A stretch of DNA of 64,000 nt from Myxococcus sp. RHSTA-1-4 (GCF_020037125.1 NZ_JAIQDG010000009.1:1-64000), one strand, 5' to 3'. Counted from the first letter of the stretch, positions 1-11,302 are shown. Numbers and translations are program-made. The notes: generated by a model not told the origin, from the letters alone.

Positions 1-70
1 GGAAGTTAAGCCCTCCAGAGCCGATGGTACTCCGCGGGAAACCGCGTGGGAGAGTAGGTCGCTGCCGGAT
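1..70 (+). rRNA. rrf: 5S ribosomal RNA, 3' part
   Basis: The window opens inside a 5S rRNA. The stretch contains the conserved GGAAGTTAAGCCC segment (loop region shared by bacterial 5S rRNAs), then CCGATGGTACT and the GGGAGAGTAGGTC block, ending with GCTGCCGGAT, which is the usual 3' strand of helix I. The 5' part lies outside the window. A strong terminator follows at 78-120, so this is the distal end of an rRNA operon. The exact 3' end is uncertain by a few bases. Confidence 0.93.
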
Positions 71-77
71 TCTTTTT

Positions 78-120
78 GAAGACCCCCGTCGCCCTCGTGG
101 CGCCGGGGGTCTTCTTTTTT
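78..120 (+). terminator. Rho-independent terminator of the rRNA operon
   Basis: A perfect 11-bp stem (GAAGACCCCCG at 78-88 with its complement at 104-114) is followed directly by six T residues. The 15-nt loop can form a small inner GCC/GGC pairing. It sits 8 nt after the 5S rRNA. Confidence 0.92.
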
Positions 121-441
121 CCGCGTCCGGCGTCGCGGGCGCCTGGGCCCGGGTCGGGCCTGGCGCCGCGGTGCTACGGCACGCGGAGGACGGCCTCGCC
201 GACGGGGTTCATTCCCGCCACCTGGCGGATCCTGATGGAGCTGCCGCCGTGCGTCGTGGAGGCCTCGCTTCCGGGACGGTTTCCAGCGGCTTCTGGAGGG
301 GTTCAAGCCCCCGGATTCGTTGAGCTTTCCGGGGCGGGCGCGGGTTTGACTCCCTGTCGGGGCTGGGACTAGAGTCCAGTCCTCCCCCCGGTCTGTGCAC
401 CGCCTGCCGCGGTGCCCCCCGGCGCCGGGTAGCTCCACGAG
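121..441. other. Intergenic region between rRNA operon and kinase gene
   Basis: No gene is supported here. Short open frames exist on both strands but none has a convincing start, ribosome site or recognisable product. The only structured element seen is a promoter-like pair at 346-375, overlapping a GGACT-AG-AGTCC inverted repeat at 366-377, upstream of the kinase. Confidence 0.6.
346..375 (+). promoter_or_regulatory. Candidate sigma-70-type promoter for the PEGA kinase
   Basis: TTGACT (346-351) and TAGAGT (370-375) are separated by 18 bp, a housekeeping-like arrangement about 65 bp upstream of the kinase ATG at 442. The -10 overlaps the inverted repeat GGACTAGAGTCC (366-377). Sequence-only prediction. 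Confidence 0.4.
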
Positions 442-3300
442 ATGAAGAAGCCGACCCTCTTTGGGAAGTACCTGCTCCTCGAGCGCATCAACGTCGGCGG
501 CATGGCGGAGGTGTTCATCGCGAAGGCCTTCGGCGTCGAGGGCTTCGAGCGCATCCTGGCCATCAAGAAGATCCTCCCCACGATGGCCGAGGACGAAGAG
601 TTCATCACGATGTTCATCGACGAGGCGCGGATCAGCGTTCAGCTGAACCACGCCAACATCGTGCACATCCACGAGCTCGGGAAGCACGACGACACGTACT
701 TCATCGCCATGGAGTACGTCGCCGGGCGCGACGTGCGGACCATCCTGGAGCGCTACCGGCGTCGCAAGGAGATCATGCCCACCGCCCAGGCGGTGTTCGT
801 CGCCTCCAAGATGTGTGACGGCCTGGACTACGCCCACCGGAAGAAGGACGCGCGCGGGCAGGACCTCCACATCATCCACCGCGACATCTCGCCTCAGAAC
901 ATCCTCATCTCCTACGAGGGCGAGGTCAAAGTCATCGACTTCGGTATCGCCAAGGCGGCGAACCGCTCGCAGAAGACGCAGGCCGGCATCCTCAAGGGCA
1001 AGTTCGGCTACATGAGCCCGGAGCAGGTCCGGGGCATGCCCATCGACCGGCGCAGCGACATCTTCGCCGTCGGCGTGCTGCTGTACGAGATGCTCACCGG
1101 CGAGAAGCTGTTCGTCGGCGAGTCCGACTTCTCCACGCTGGAGAAGGTGCGCAACGCCGACGTCCCGCTGCCCCGCGAGTTCAACCCGAACATCCCCCCG
1201 GGGCTGGAGAAGGTCGTCCTCAAGGCGCTCGCGCGTGAGCCGGAGGAGCGCTACCAGTGGGCGTCCGACCTGGCCGAGGACCTGATGCGGTTCCTCCTGG
1301 CCGGGGACGCCATCTACTCGTCCAAGCATCTGTCCTCGTACATGAAGGAGGCCTTCGCCGAGGACATGCTCCGCGAGGCGGAGAAGATGGAGCGCTACGC
1401 CTCCATCGAGCGCCCGGACCAGATCGAGACCTCCGGCGTCACCGTGCCGCCGCCCTCGGCGCCCCAGCGCTCGGGCTCGCAGTCCCAGAAGCGGGTCCCG
1501 CCGCCGGCCGTCGTGGTGACGGGAACTCCCGCGGGCCGCGCGCCCACCTCGCCGGCCCAGCCCGCGCCGGGCTACATCCCGCCTCCCTCCGACGAGGAGC
1601 TCGCGGAGATGGACGGAGGCGGGGCCGACAAGACGCAGATTGTCGACTCGACGCAGACCTTCCGCGCGCCCGAGACGCGCATCGCCGACAGCAGCGTGGT
1701 GGTGGACGACAGCATCACCGGCCGCTCGGAGAACCCCATCCAGGGCGGTGGTACCGCCTCGGCCTTCCCGGCTCCGGGGGAGTCCTCGGCGCGCAAGGGC
1801 AAGAGCGGCCCCAAGGCCCAGGTCGTCATCAGCAACGAGGAGGGTGAGGCCTACGCGGGCGCCACGATGATTGGCCCCGCGCCCACCGCGCCTCCGTCGC
1901 GCTCGCGCCCGGCCCCGCCTCCGCCAGAGGACGAGGCCACGGGCGACATCCCCCTGCCGGTGAGCAGCAAGAGCAGCCGCGCCCCCGCGCGCGCGCCGCA
2001 GCCCCGGGCGGAGCCGGAGCCGGTGGCCTACGACGACCCGCAGGACTACGAGGGCGCGGGCCGCGACGACTACGGCGACGAGGATCCTCCGACGTACGAC
2101 GAGTCTCAGGAGCCTCCGGAAGAGGAGGTCACCGGCTCGCTGCCCTCCGCGCCCGTGGCGAAGAAGGGCGCGAAGGCCGCGCCGCCTCCCGCGAAGGTCA
2201 AGGCCAAGGCGCCTCCGCCGGCCAAGAAGGGCAAGCCCACGGGCGGGAAGCAGCTTCCCAAGCCCGTCCTGTTCGCCGCGGCGGCGGGAATCGTGCTCCT
2301 GCTGGTCGTCATCGCCGCGGTGGCGCTGAGTCCGCCCTCCGCCGGCGAGGTCACCTTCATGGTGTCGCCGTCCCAGGGCGCCCGCATCGAGGTGAACGGC
2401 AAGCAGGTGGAGCTCAACACGCTGCTGTCGCTGCCTCCCGGCCAGTACCGCGTGGTGGCAAGTGCTCCCGGTCACCAGTCTCGGGAGCAGCTGGTGGAGG
2501 TCGTCGCCGGAAAGCAGACCCCGGTCTCCCTGGCGCTCAAGCCCGCCGGGGAGGCACCCGCCGAGCCTTCGGAGCCCCCGGCCAACCCCGATGGGTCGGG
2601 GACCGCCGCCGCTGGCAATCCGGAGCAGGGGGGGACGGCCCAGGCCGCGGTCAAGAACCCGGAGAATCCAACGCCCGCCGGTGCCGAGGGGACGGACACC
2701 GGCACGGGTGATACGGCCAAGCCCGTGGCGAAGAACCCGACGCCCGAGACGCCCCCCGCCCCCAGGAAGGTCGCCGCCATCTTCGAGGGGCGGGACGGCG
2801 CGGAGATCTTCGTGAATGGCACGCGCCTGGGGCGCACGCCGGACGCGCGGGCCGCCGACCTGGAGGTCGGGAAGAAGTACAAGTTCACGGCGAAGCTCGC
2901 CGGCTACAAGACGTACGCGGGCGAGTTCACGGCCGACGGCCGCGACGAGGAGATGACGGTCGCTTTCGATCTCACGAAGGAGCCCGAGCGCGAGCCCGTG
3001 CGCGAGCCGGTCCGCGAGCCGCGCACCCCCAAGCCGCCTCCGACGCAGGTCGTCACGAAGCCGAAGCCGGGGAAGGTGATGGGCAAGTTCGCGTGCAGCA
3101 CCAAGCCCGCCGGCGCCGACATCCTCGTGGATGGCAAGAAGACGGGCCGTCAGACGCCCGTGCCGCTGAGCGCCCCGCTGATGCTTCCGGTGGGGAACCG
3201 GAAGGTGTCCTTCCGGCTCAACGGCAAGACGACCAAGCCCGTGGTGGTGGCCATCACCGAGGACGGTGTGGCCAAGCTGCTCAACGTGCCTATCGAGTGA
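442..3300 (+). CDS. Transmembrane Ser/Thr protein kinase with PEGA repeats
   Basis: A 952-aa Hanks-type kinase. The N-terminal catalytic domain (about residues 8-290) has a glycine-rich loop (VGGMAEVF, 18-25), the ATP-anchoring lysine in AIKK (K42), the catalytic loop HRDISPQN (D148), DFG (D166) and SPEQ in place of APE. A long Pro/Ala/acidic linker (about 320-600) leads to one membrane helix (about 608-630). The C-terminal part would be periplasmic and holds three PEGA-like modules (about 636-700, 777-845, 880-952), a fold linked to surface-layer or envelope binding. This layout suggests a sensor that couples envelope state to cytoplasmic phosphorylation. The substrate is unknown. The ATG at 442 starts just before the kinase core. 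A promoter candidate lies at 346-375. Confidence 0.93.
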   Translation: MKKPTLFGKYLLLERINVGGMAEVFIAKAFGVEGFERILAIKKILPTMAEDEEFITMFIDEARISVQLNHANIVHIHELGKHDDTYFIAMEYVAGRDVRTILERYRRRKEIMPTAQAVFVASKMCDGLDYAHRKKDARGQDLHIIHRDISPQNILISYEGEVKVIDFGIAKAANRSQKTQAGILKGKFGYMSPEQVRGMPIDRRSDIFAVGVLLYEMLTGEKLFVGESDFSTLEKVRNADVPLPREFNPNIPPGLEKVVLKALAREPEERYQWASDLAEDLMRFLLAGDAIYSSKHLSSYMKEAFAEDMLREAEKMERYASIERPDQIETSGVTVPPPSAPQRSGSQSQKRVPPPAVVVTGTPAGRAPTSPAQPAPGYIPPPSDEELAEMDGGGADKTQIVDSTQTFRAPETRIADSSVVVDDSITGRSENPIQGGGTASAFPAPGESSARKGKSGPKAQVVISNEEGEAYAGATMIGPAPTAPPSRSRPAPPPPEDEATGDIPLPVSSKSSRAPARAPQPRAEPEPVAYDDPQDYEGAGRDDYGDEDPPTYDESQEPPEEEVTGSLPSAPVAKKGAKAAPPPAKVKAKAPPPAKKGKPTGGKQLPKPVLFAAAAGIVLLLVVIAAVALSPPSAGEVTFMVSPSQGARIEVNGKQVELNTLLSLPPGQYRVVASAPGHQSREQLVEVVAGKQTPVSLALKPAGEAPAEPSEPPANPDGSGTAAAGNPEQGGTAQAAVKNPENPTPAGAEGTDTGTGDTAKPVAKNPTPETPPAPRKVAAIFEGRDGAEIFVNGTRLGRTPDARAADLEVGKKYKFTAKLAGYKTYAGEFTADGRDEEMTVAFDLTKEPEREPVREPVREPRTPKPPPTQVVTKPKPGKVMGKFACSTKPAGADILVDGKKTGRQTPVPLSAPLMLPVGNRKVSFRLNGKTTKPVVVAITEDGVAKLLNVPIE

Positions 3301-3399
3301 GGGGGCGGGCATCCGGCACCCCCTTCGATTGTTGGATGAAGTGGGGCTCCGTCGCGGTATGACGCCCGCCCGCAACGCTGCAAGCCAAGGTGATGCGCC

Positions 3400-4770
3400 A
3401 TGCAAACGACGCCCATTCGGGGCAAGGCCGAGGCCGGCCCCGCTCAACAGCCCTTCACGTACCCGCTCCGCAAGGAGTTCGTTGAACCCGACTGGCGTCG
3501 CATCCCCGGGTACAAGGACGTCTCCGCGGCGGAGTGGGAGAGCGCTGTCTGGCAGCGCAAGCACACCGTCAAGAACCTCAAGGAGCTGAAGGCGACCCTC
3601 GGCGACCTGCTGCCGGAGGACCTGGCGGAGAGCATCGAGCGGGATCAGCGCGAGCGGGCGACCATGTCGCTGCTGATTCCGCCGCAGATGTTCAACACGA
3701 TGAACCTGCAGGACCTGTGGAACGACCCGGTGCGGCGCTACATGCTGCCGGCGTTCGCGGACCGCCTGACGGACTGGCCCAACCACCCGAAGGCCAGCCG
3801 CGACAGCCTCCACGAGGCGGACATGTGGGTGGTGGAGGGCCTCACGCACCGGTACCCCACCAAGGTGCTGGCGGAGATGCTTCCCACCTGCCCGCAGTAC
3901 TGCGGCCACTGCACCCGCATGGACCTGGTGGGCAATGACGTGCCCCAGGTGCAGAAGCACAAGTTCGGCATCGGCCAGAAGGAGCGGTACGAGCAGATGC
4001 TCGAGTACCTGCGCCGCACGCCGACGGTGCGCGACGTGGTGGTCTCCGGCGGTGACATCGCCAACCTGCCGATTCAGACGCTCGAGCCGTTCGTCAGCGC
4101 GCTGATGGACATCCCGAACATCCGGGACATCCGCCTGGCCAGCAAGGGCCTGATGGCCATTCCCCAGCACTTCCTCCAGGACCAGGTGCTCGCGGGCCTG
4201 GACCGGCTGGCGAAGAAGGCCGTGGAGCGGGGCGTGGACCTGGCGCTGCACACGCACGTCAACAACGCGCAGCAGCTCACGCCGCTGGTGGGCAAGGCGG
4301 TGCGCAAGCTGCTCGACATGGGCTTCCGCGACGTGCGCAACCAGGGCGTGCTGCTGCGCGGGGTGAACGACAGCGCGCAGTCCCTGCTGGACCTGTGCTT
4401 CACGCTGCTCGACCACGCGAAGATCCTGCCGTACTACTTCTACATGTGCGACATGATCCCCAACAGCGAGCACTGGCGGGTGTCGGTGGACAAGGCACAG
4501 AAGCTCCAGCACGACATCATGGGCTACATGCCGGGCTTCGCCACGCCGCGCATCGTCTGTGACGTGCCCTTCGTCGGGAAGCGCTGGGTGCACCAGGTGG
4601 CGGAGTATGACCGCGAGCGCGGCATCTCCTACTGGACCAAGAACTACCGGACGGGCATCGAGGCGAACGACCCCGACGCGCTCAACCGGAAGTACGAGTA
4701 CTTCGACCCCATCGACACGCTGCCAGAGGCCGGCCAGGCGTGGTGGCGGGAGCAGCAGAAGGCCGCGTGA
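3400..4770 (+). CDS. KamA-family radical SAM protein (aminomutase-like), divergent copy
   Basis: A 456-aa member of the lysine 2,3-aminomutase family. The radical-SAM cluster motif CPQYCGHC (C164, C168, C171) binds a 4Fe-4S cluster and S-adenosylmethionine, and a VVSGGD motif follows. The PLP-lysine region is altered: canonical enzymes read D-x-PGGGGK, but here it is DVPFVGK (D388, K394), one residue shorter and without the glycine run. The substrate may therefore not be lysine, or PLP handling may differ. The second substrate aspartate region (CDMIPNSEH) is kept. The ATG at 3400 follows an AAGGTGA ribosome site. The stop overlaps the ATG of the next KamA gene (TGATG), so the two are translationally coupled. 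Confidence 0.85.
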   Translation: MQTTPIRGKAEAGPAQQPFTYPLRKEFVEPDWRRIPGYKDVSAAEWESAVWQRKHTVKNLKELKATLGDLLPEDLAESIERDQRERATMSLLIPPQMFNTMNLQDLWNDPVRRYMLPAFADRLTDWPNHPKASRDSLHEADMWVVEGLTHRYPTKVLAEMLPTCPQYCGHCTRMDLVGNDVPQVQKHKFGIGQKERYEQMLEYLRRTPTVRDVVVSGGDIANLPIQTLEPFVSALMDIPNIRDIRLASKGLMAIPQHFLQDQVLAGLDRLAKKAVERGVDLALHTHVNNAQQLTPLVGKAVRKLLDMGFRDVRNQGVLLRGVNDSAQSLLDLCFTLLDHAKILPYYFYMCDMIPNSEHWRVSVDKAQKLQHDIMGYMPGFATPRIVCDVPFVGKRWVHQVAEYDRERGISYWTKNYRTGIEANDPDALNRKYEYFDPIDTLPEAGQAWWREQQKAA

Positions 4771-6017
4771 TGGATTCCTCGGCGCTTCCGGTGGCGCGTC
4801 CGCCGGAGCCTGGTACCTCGCCGCGCCCCTCGCTCAGTGACGAGGGGCGCCGGCGCCTGTTTCCCGCCGCCACCGACGCGGAGTGGGCGGACTGGCGCTG
4901 GCACCAGCGGCACGCGGTGCGAGGACTGGAGCAGCTCGAACGTTACGTGCCGCTGACGCCCGACGAGCGCGCCGGCGTGCAGGAGACGTCCGCGCTGTTC
5001 CGCATCGGCATCAGCCCGTACTACCTGTCGCTCATCGACCCGGAGCACCCGTTCTGCCCGGTGCGGATGCAGTCCATCCCCGTGAGGGCCGAGGCGCGCA
5101 TCCGTCCGGGCGAGCTGGCGGACCCGCTCGGTGAGGACAAGACGCGCCCCGAGGAGTGCATCGTCCACAAGTACCCGGACCGGGTGCTCTTCCTCGCGCT
5201 GGACACGTGCTCCGTCTACTGCCGCCACTGCACGCGGCGGCGCATCACCCAGGGAGGGGTGGCGGAGCTCTCCAAGGAGCAGATGCGCCGGGGCATCGAA
5301 TACGTCCGGCGCCACCCCGAGGTGCGCGACGTGCTCATCTCCGGCGGGGACCCGTTCCTGCTGAGCGAGGCACGGCTGGAGGAGCTGCTCGGGCCGCTGA
5401 GCGAGATTCCCCACGTGGAGATGATTCGCATCGGCACGCGCGTCCCCGTGGTCCTGCCCATGCGCGTCACCGATGCGCTGGCCCGCACCCTGCGGCGCCA
5501 CGCGCCCGTCTTCGTCGTCACCCACTTCAACCACCCGAAGGAAGTGACGCCCGAGGCGCGCGAGGCGTGCGAGCGCCTGGTGGACCATGGCGTGCCGGTG
5601 GAGAACCAGGCCGTGCTGATGCGGCGGCTCAACTCGGACGCGCGCATCATCAAGGAGCTGTCGCACCTGCTGCTGCGCAGCCGCGTGCGGCCGTACTACC
5701 TGCACCAGATGGACGTGGCCGAGGGCTGCGAGCACCTGCGCACGCCCATCGCCAAGGGGTTGGAAATCATCCAGCAGCTCCGCGGACACACCACCGGGCT
5801 CGCCGTGCCCCACCTGGCGGTGGACCTGCCCGGCGGCGGCGGCAAGGTGACGCTCCAGCCGGACTACGTCGTCGAGCGCGGCGAGCGAGAGACGCTGTTC
5901 CGCAACTACAAGGGCGAGCAGTACGCCTATCCCGAGCCCGAGGAGACCGACTGCGCGTGCCCGTACGATGACGTGTGGCAGGCCCGGGCCCGCGAGTACG
6001 GCTACCGCAAGGGTTGA
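4770..6017 (+). CDS. kamA: L-lysine 2,3-aminomutase
   Basis: A 415-aa radical-SAM/PLP enzyme expected to convert L-lysine to beta-lysine. Visible motifs are CSVYCRHC (C147, C151, C154) for the 4Fe-4S/SAM site, LISGGDP, the PLP motif PGGGGK (K359), and the two aspartates that hold the lysine side-chain amine: D352, seven residues before K359, and the aspartate of HQMDVAEG. Both spacings match characterised lysine aminomutases. A short acidic and cysteine-containing tail (CACPYDD) ends the protein. The ATG at 4770 overlaps the stop of the preceding paralogue. The end product (osmolyte, natural product or fermentation) cannot be told from context. The next gene converges. Confidence 0.88.
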   Translation: MDSSALPVARPPEPGTSPRPSLSDEGRRRLFPAATDAEWADWRWHQRHAVRGLEQLERYVPLTPDERAGVQETSALFRIGISPYYLSLIDPEHPFCPVRMQSIPVRAEARIRPGELADPLGEDKTRPEECIVHKYPDRVLFLALDTCSVYCRHCTRRRITQGGVAELSKEQMRRGIEYVRRHPEVRDVLISGGDPFLLSEARLEELLGPLSEIPHVEMIRIGTRVPVVLPMRVTDALARTLRRHAPVFVVTHFNHPKEVTPEAREACERLVDHGVPVENQAVLMRRLNSDARIIKELSHLLLRSRVRPYYLHQMDVAEGCEHLRTPIAKGLEIIQQLRGHTTGLAVPHLAVDLPGGGGKVTLQPDYVVERGERETLFRNYKGEQYAYPEPEETDCACPYDDVWQARAREYGYRKG

Positions 6018-6043
6018 AGTGGAGGGGCGGCGGCTCCGGCGCG

Positions 6044-6682
6044 TCAGTCGTCGCCCGAGGCACGCCGCCGCTTCACCACGCGCTTCTTCTTCGCGCCGCT
6101 GGAGCTGGCACGCGCGGCCGGGCGCTTCTCGGGCTTCTCGTCCAGTTCCTGCTGCAGGGCACCGACGTCCACCGGAAGGTCGGCGGTAGCCTCGTCGCCC
6201 GGGACGCCCACGTCCACGACGGGCTCGGCCCCCTCGGCGACTTCCAGCTCCACCGGCTCCTTGTCGCTGATGCCCAACTGGACGTGAACGTCCTCGGCCG
6301 ACTTCTCCCCCGTGTCCTGGGGCTGCTTCGCGGCCTGGGCCAGCTCCTCCAGCCGCTTCTTCTCGGCCTCGGCGCGTGCATTGTCCTCGGGGCGCATCCG
6401 CGCCTCGTAGCGCGCGTACTCCTTCGCCGACACGCCGTGCTTCTCCAGCACCGCCGCCGCCGCGGCCTGCTGCTTGTCGATGGCCTGCGCCCGCTCCTCG
6501 CTGCTCAGCTCCGAGGGCTGGCGGTTGCCGAACTCCTCGTTCACCTTCGCCAGGGCCTGCGACTCGTCGCGGCGGATCTGCGCCACCTTCTCCGGCGTCA
6601 GCTCGGCGCCTTCTTGCGCGCGAGCCACGCCCGGAAGGACGAGCCACGATGCGGCCAGCAGTAGCGGGAGTCGGGTGGTCAT
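6044..6682 (-). CDS. Secreted Glu/Ala/Lys-rich protein of unknown function
   Basis: About 212 aa from the ATG at 6682. The first 22 residues (TTRLPLLLAASWLVLPGVARAQ) form a Sec signal peptide with an ARAQ cleavage site, so an upstream in-frame ATG at 6715 is less likely. The mature part is charged and probably helical (repeated E/A/R, coiled-coil-like at about 35-110), then acidic and valine-rich. It ends in a very basic tail (KKKRVVKRRR). No family is recognised. It is likely periplasmic. It converges with kamA, with only 26 bp between the stops. Confidence 0.7.
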   Translation of the reverse strand: MTTRLPLLLAASWLVLPGVARAQEGAELTPEKVAQIRRDESQALAKVNEEFGNRQPSELSSEERAQAIDKQQAAAAAVLEKHGVSAKEYARYEARMRPEDNARAEAEKKRLEELAQAAKQPQDTGEKSAEDVHVQLGISDKEPVELEVAEGAEPVVDVGVPGDEATADLPVDVGALQQELDEKPEKRPAARASSSGAKKKRVVKRRRASGDD

Positions 6683-6733
6683 GGCGGGGAGCCCCGTTCG
6701 AGAGACGCCCGGCATCTAAGCACGGCGGCTCCA

Positions 6734-6760
6734 GGGGCGCACCGGTTGGTGGTGCGCCCC
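6734..6760 (-). terminator. Hairpin after the small lipoprotein gene
   Basis: A perfect 10-bp stem (GGGGCGCACC at 6734-6743 with its complement at 6751-6760) around a 7-nt loop. It lies just past the minus-strand lipoprotein stop and before the next minus-strand start. There is no T-run, so termination is inferred from stem strength and position. Confidence 0.5.
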
Positions 6761-6776
6761 GTCCGTGAAGGAAGGC

Positions 6777-7109
6777 TCAGCCCCCGCAGCGCGCGCAGCC
6801 ATCCTTCGCGCTGGAGCACTGCTCACGCCCCTGGGCACAGCGGGGCGGCAGGTCGTCCCGGTCCGGGTTGCGCTCCACCAGCGAGCACAGCTCTTCCGCC
6901 ACCGTGCAGGTCCTCGAGGCCACGTCGCACTCGTCCGCGCAGGACAGGCCGTCCTGCTGGGCCCGCGCGCTCAGCTCCTCCAGCCGCGCCGAGGCCCCGT
7001 CGATGGCCGCGTCGTCATCTCCGGCGACCCGGGTGTCCACATTCTTCGCGCAGCCAGCCAGGGCGAGGCCGGCCAGGAGCAGCAGCAGGGCAGGGGAGGG
7101 AGCACGCAT
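6777..7109 (-). CDS. Small cysteine-rich lipoprotein
   Basis: About 110 aa from the ATG at 7109 (an upstream in-frame ATG at 7121 would add four residues). The N-terminus is a lipoprotein signal: a hydrophobic Leu/Ala run ending in the lipobox LAGC. The mature protein has about eight cysteines (CADECD, RTCTVAEELC, PPRCAQGREQC, DGCARC), suggesting a disulfide-stabilised domain outside the cytoplasm. No function is recognised. It shares strand with the genes on either side and is followed by a strong hairpin. Confidence 0.68.
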   Translation of the reverse strand: MRAPSPALLLLLAGLALAGCAKNVDTRVAGDDDAAIDGASARLEELSARAQQDGLSCADECDVASRTCTVAEELCSLVERNPDRDDLPPRCAQGREQCSSAKDGCARCGG

Positions 7110-7175
7110 GGCTCCACCCATATGCGCCTCCGCGCTGTTCCGTCCAGAGGCAGCGCCCGTGTCCGCACGCTCCCC

Positions 7176-7748
7176 TCAGCGCTGGTCCGGCGTGGTGTGC
7201 ACCGGCGGGCGCGGGCGGCGCGGCGGCTCCTCGGGCCTCGACAGGTACAGGTACGCCGTCAGCGCCAGCAGCGCGGCCACCGCGAGCCGCCGAAGCCAGT
7301 CCTCCCGGCGCCGGTGCGGTGATGCCGCGTCCTCCCGCGCCGCCGCTTCCATGCCGGCCGCCACCTCGGCCCCCACCTCGCGCAGCCGGCGGCACGGTTC
7401 CACCACGGGCACCAGTGCCGCCGGGAAGCGGGCGTCCTCCCGCGCCAGTGCCTCCGACAGCATCCGCGCCCAGGCGGATTCCTCGTCCTCTCCGGCCGGC
7501 TCGCGCGCGGGCAGCCCCACCTCCCGGGCCAGCGCGACGCCCGCTCGCAGCAACAGCACCGAGAAGGCCTCCACCGACACCCCATAGAACGCCGCGCAGG
7601 CTTCCAGGGGGCGGCCCTCCACCAGCCGGTGGAGGAGCATCGCGGAGGGGCGGGGCTCCATCGCCCGCAGGGCCGCGGTGAGGGCGGGAGGGGACAGGCG
7701 GGATGCGTCGGGCGCGGGGGACGTCACGGGCGCGACATCCTCTCCCAT
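7176..7748 (-). CDS. Sigma-region-4-like protein with C-terminal membrane anchor, unknown
   Basis: About 190 aa from the ATG at 7748. An alternative ATG at 7784 would crowd the divergent gene at 7800. Residues about 20-75 resemble the helix-turn-helix end of sigma factors or DNA-binding repeats (RPSAMLLHRLVEGRPLEACA, then GVSVEAFSVLLLRAG). A helical Ala/Glu-rich middle follows, then one membrane segment (about 160-178, LAVAALLALTAYLYL) with a proline-rich tail. A membrane-tethered regulator is possible, but the sigma similarity is weak and no experimentally known family is recognised. Confidence 0.6.
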   Translation of the reverse strand: MGEDVAPVTSPAPDASRLSPPALTAALRAMEPRPSAMLLHRLVEGRPLEACAAFYGVSVEAFSVLLLRAGVALAREVGLPAREPAGEDEESAWARMLSEALAREDARFPAALVPVVEPCRRLREVGAEVAAGMEAAAREDAASPHRRREDWLRRLAVAALLALTAYLYLSRPEEPPRRPRPPVHTTPDQR

Positions 7749-7799
7749 CCGCCGGCCGTTTTCTTGAGGCTCGAACCCATACACCTACACTTCCCGTCC

Positions 7800-8909
7800 A
7801 TGTTGCGACCTGTTGCGCTCGTCCTGCTGCTGCTCGCCCCCCTGCGCGCGCTCGCCGTGGAGACACTTCGCATCGCCATCGAGGACTCGGGCGGTGAGGT
7901 GAAGGTGAGCGGCCGCGGGCTCGCCTTCGGTCCCGACAGCGAGGACGCCACCTTCGTCCCCATCCCCTCCGGCCAGGCCACCATCCGGCGCCGGGGCCCG
8001 AAGCTGGAGGTCAATGGCGCGCCCGTGCTCGAGGGCTCGGTGCGCTTCCGTGCCGGCGCCGCTTCCACCGATGACGCCGGCGTCCCCGGCGACGAGCCCA
8101 TCAAGGCCGGTAGCGCCCAGGTGCGCGGCGACGTGGTGGTGCGTCCCTTCCGCGACGGGCTCCAGCTCATCAACGTCATCCCCCTGGAGGACTACCTCGC
8201 CGCGGTGCTCGGCAGCGAGATGCCCGTGTCCTTCCCGCCCGAGGCCCTCAAGGCCCAGGCCGTGGCCGCCCGCACCTATGCCCTCCACAAGAAGCTGGAG
8301 GCGTACAGCAACGCCTTCCACCTGGGCAGCAGCGTGCTCCACCAGGTGTACGGAGGCGTCAACCGCGAGGACCCACGCACCCGCGCCGCCGTGGAGGCCA
8401 CCCGCGGCCAGGTGCTCACCTACGAGCTGGCCCCCATCGAGGCCTACTTCCACGCCTCCTGCGGCGGCCGCACCGAGTCCGGCCAGGATGCCCTCCAGCG
8501 GGACCTCCCGTACCTCCAGCCCGTCGAATGCCCCTGCGGCAGGCTGCCCGCCAGCCGCTGGAAGGCCTCCATCTCCGACACCGAGGTGAAGTCCGCCCTC
8601 CGCCATCCCGCCCAGGGCCTGCGCGTGGCCGGCCGCACGCCCACCCGCCGCGTGCGGAGCGTCACCCTCGGCGACGGCGCCTCGATGGGCGGGGTGGAGC
8701 TGCGGCGGCGGCTCGGCTACACGCGCCTCAAGAGTCTGGACTTCGAGGTGGAGCGCACCGACCGGGGTTATGTGTTCTCCGGACGCGGTTATGGCCATGG
8801 GGCCGGTCTCTGCCAGTGGGGCGCCAAGGCGCTCGCCGACAGGGAGCGGGACTACCGGGAGATTCTCTCCCACTACTACCCCGGAGCCGAGCTGCAGCAG
8901 CTCTACTGA
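7800..8909 (+). CDS. SpoIID/LytB-domain secreted protein
   Basis: 369 aa, with a signal peptide (LRPVALVLLLLAPLRALA, cleavage before VETLR). The body matches the SpoIID/LytB family, which in spore formers cleaves glycan strands of peptidoglycan: INVIPLEDYLAAVLGSEMP, then EALKAQAVAARTYAL, a YGGVNREDPRT segment, HASCGGRTES, and a C-terminal GRGYGHGAGLCQWGA. All are conserved landmarks. In a Gram-negative organism it would act in the periplasm on peptidoglycan. The start was chosen at ATG 7800 because the signal peptide begins there; the frame is open further upstream without coding character. Confidence 0.87.
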   Translation: MLRPVALVLLLLAPLRALAVETLRIAIEDSGGEVKVSGRGLAFGPDSEDATFVPIPSGQATIRRRGPKLEVNGAPVLEGSVRFRAGAASTDDAGVPGDEPIKAGSAQVRGDVVVRPFRDGLQLINVIPLEDYLAAVLGSEMPVSFPPEALKAQAVAARTYALHKKLEAYSNAFHLGSSVLHQVYGGVNREDPRTRAAVEATRGQVLTYELAPIEAYFHASCGGRTESGQDALQRDLPYLQPVECPCGRLPASRWKASISDTEVKSALRHPAQGLRVAGRTPTRRVRSVTLGDGASMGGVELRRRLGYTRLKSLDFEVERTDRGYVFSGRGYGHGAGLCQWGAKALADRERDYREILSHYYPGAELQQLY

Positions 8910-8969
8910 GGCCCCCGCTTCCGGCGCGCTTTCCGCGGCGGCGCGGGGGCTGCTACAAGCGCCACCCCC

Positions 8970-11257
<2,288 letters not shown>

Positions 11258-11302
11258 GCGTCCGGATGGATTGCCGGGCTTCCCGCGTTCACTTGCTCAC
11301 AT

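Noticed and set aside
121..441. Short plus- and minus-strand open frames after the rRNA terminator
   Set aside because: They lack ribosome sites, run through promoter-like sequence and show no recognisable protein character.
3400..6017. A lysine fermentation operon
   Set aside because: No 5,6-aminomutase, kdd or kce-type genes adjoin; the diaminopentanoate-dehydrogenase-like gene lies 54 kb away.
4644..6647. A long minus-strand open frame opposite kamA and reaching the secreted-protein gene
   Set aside because: Reads as low-complexity Arg/Gly/Ala and has no family resemblance; kamA on the plus strand is certain.
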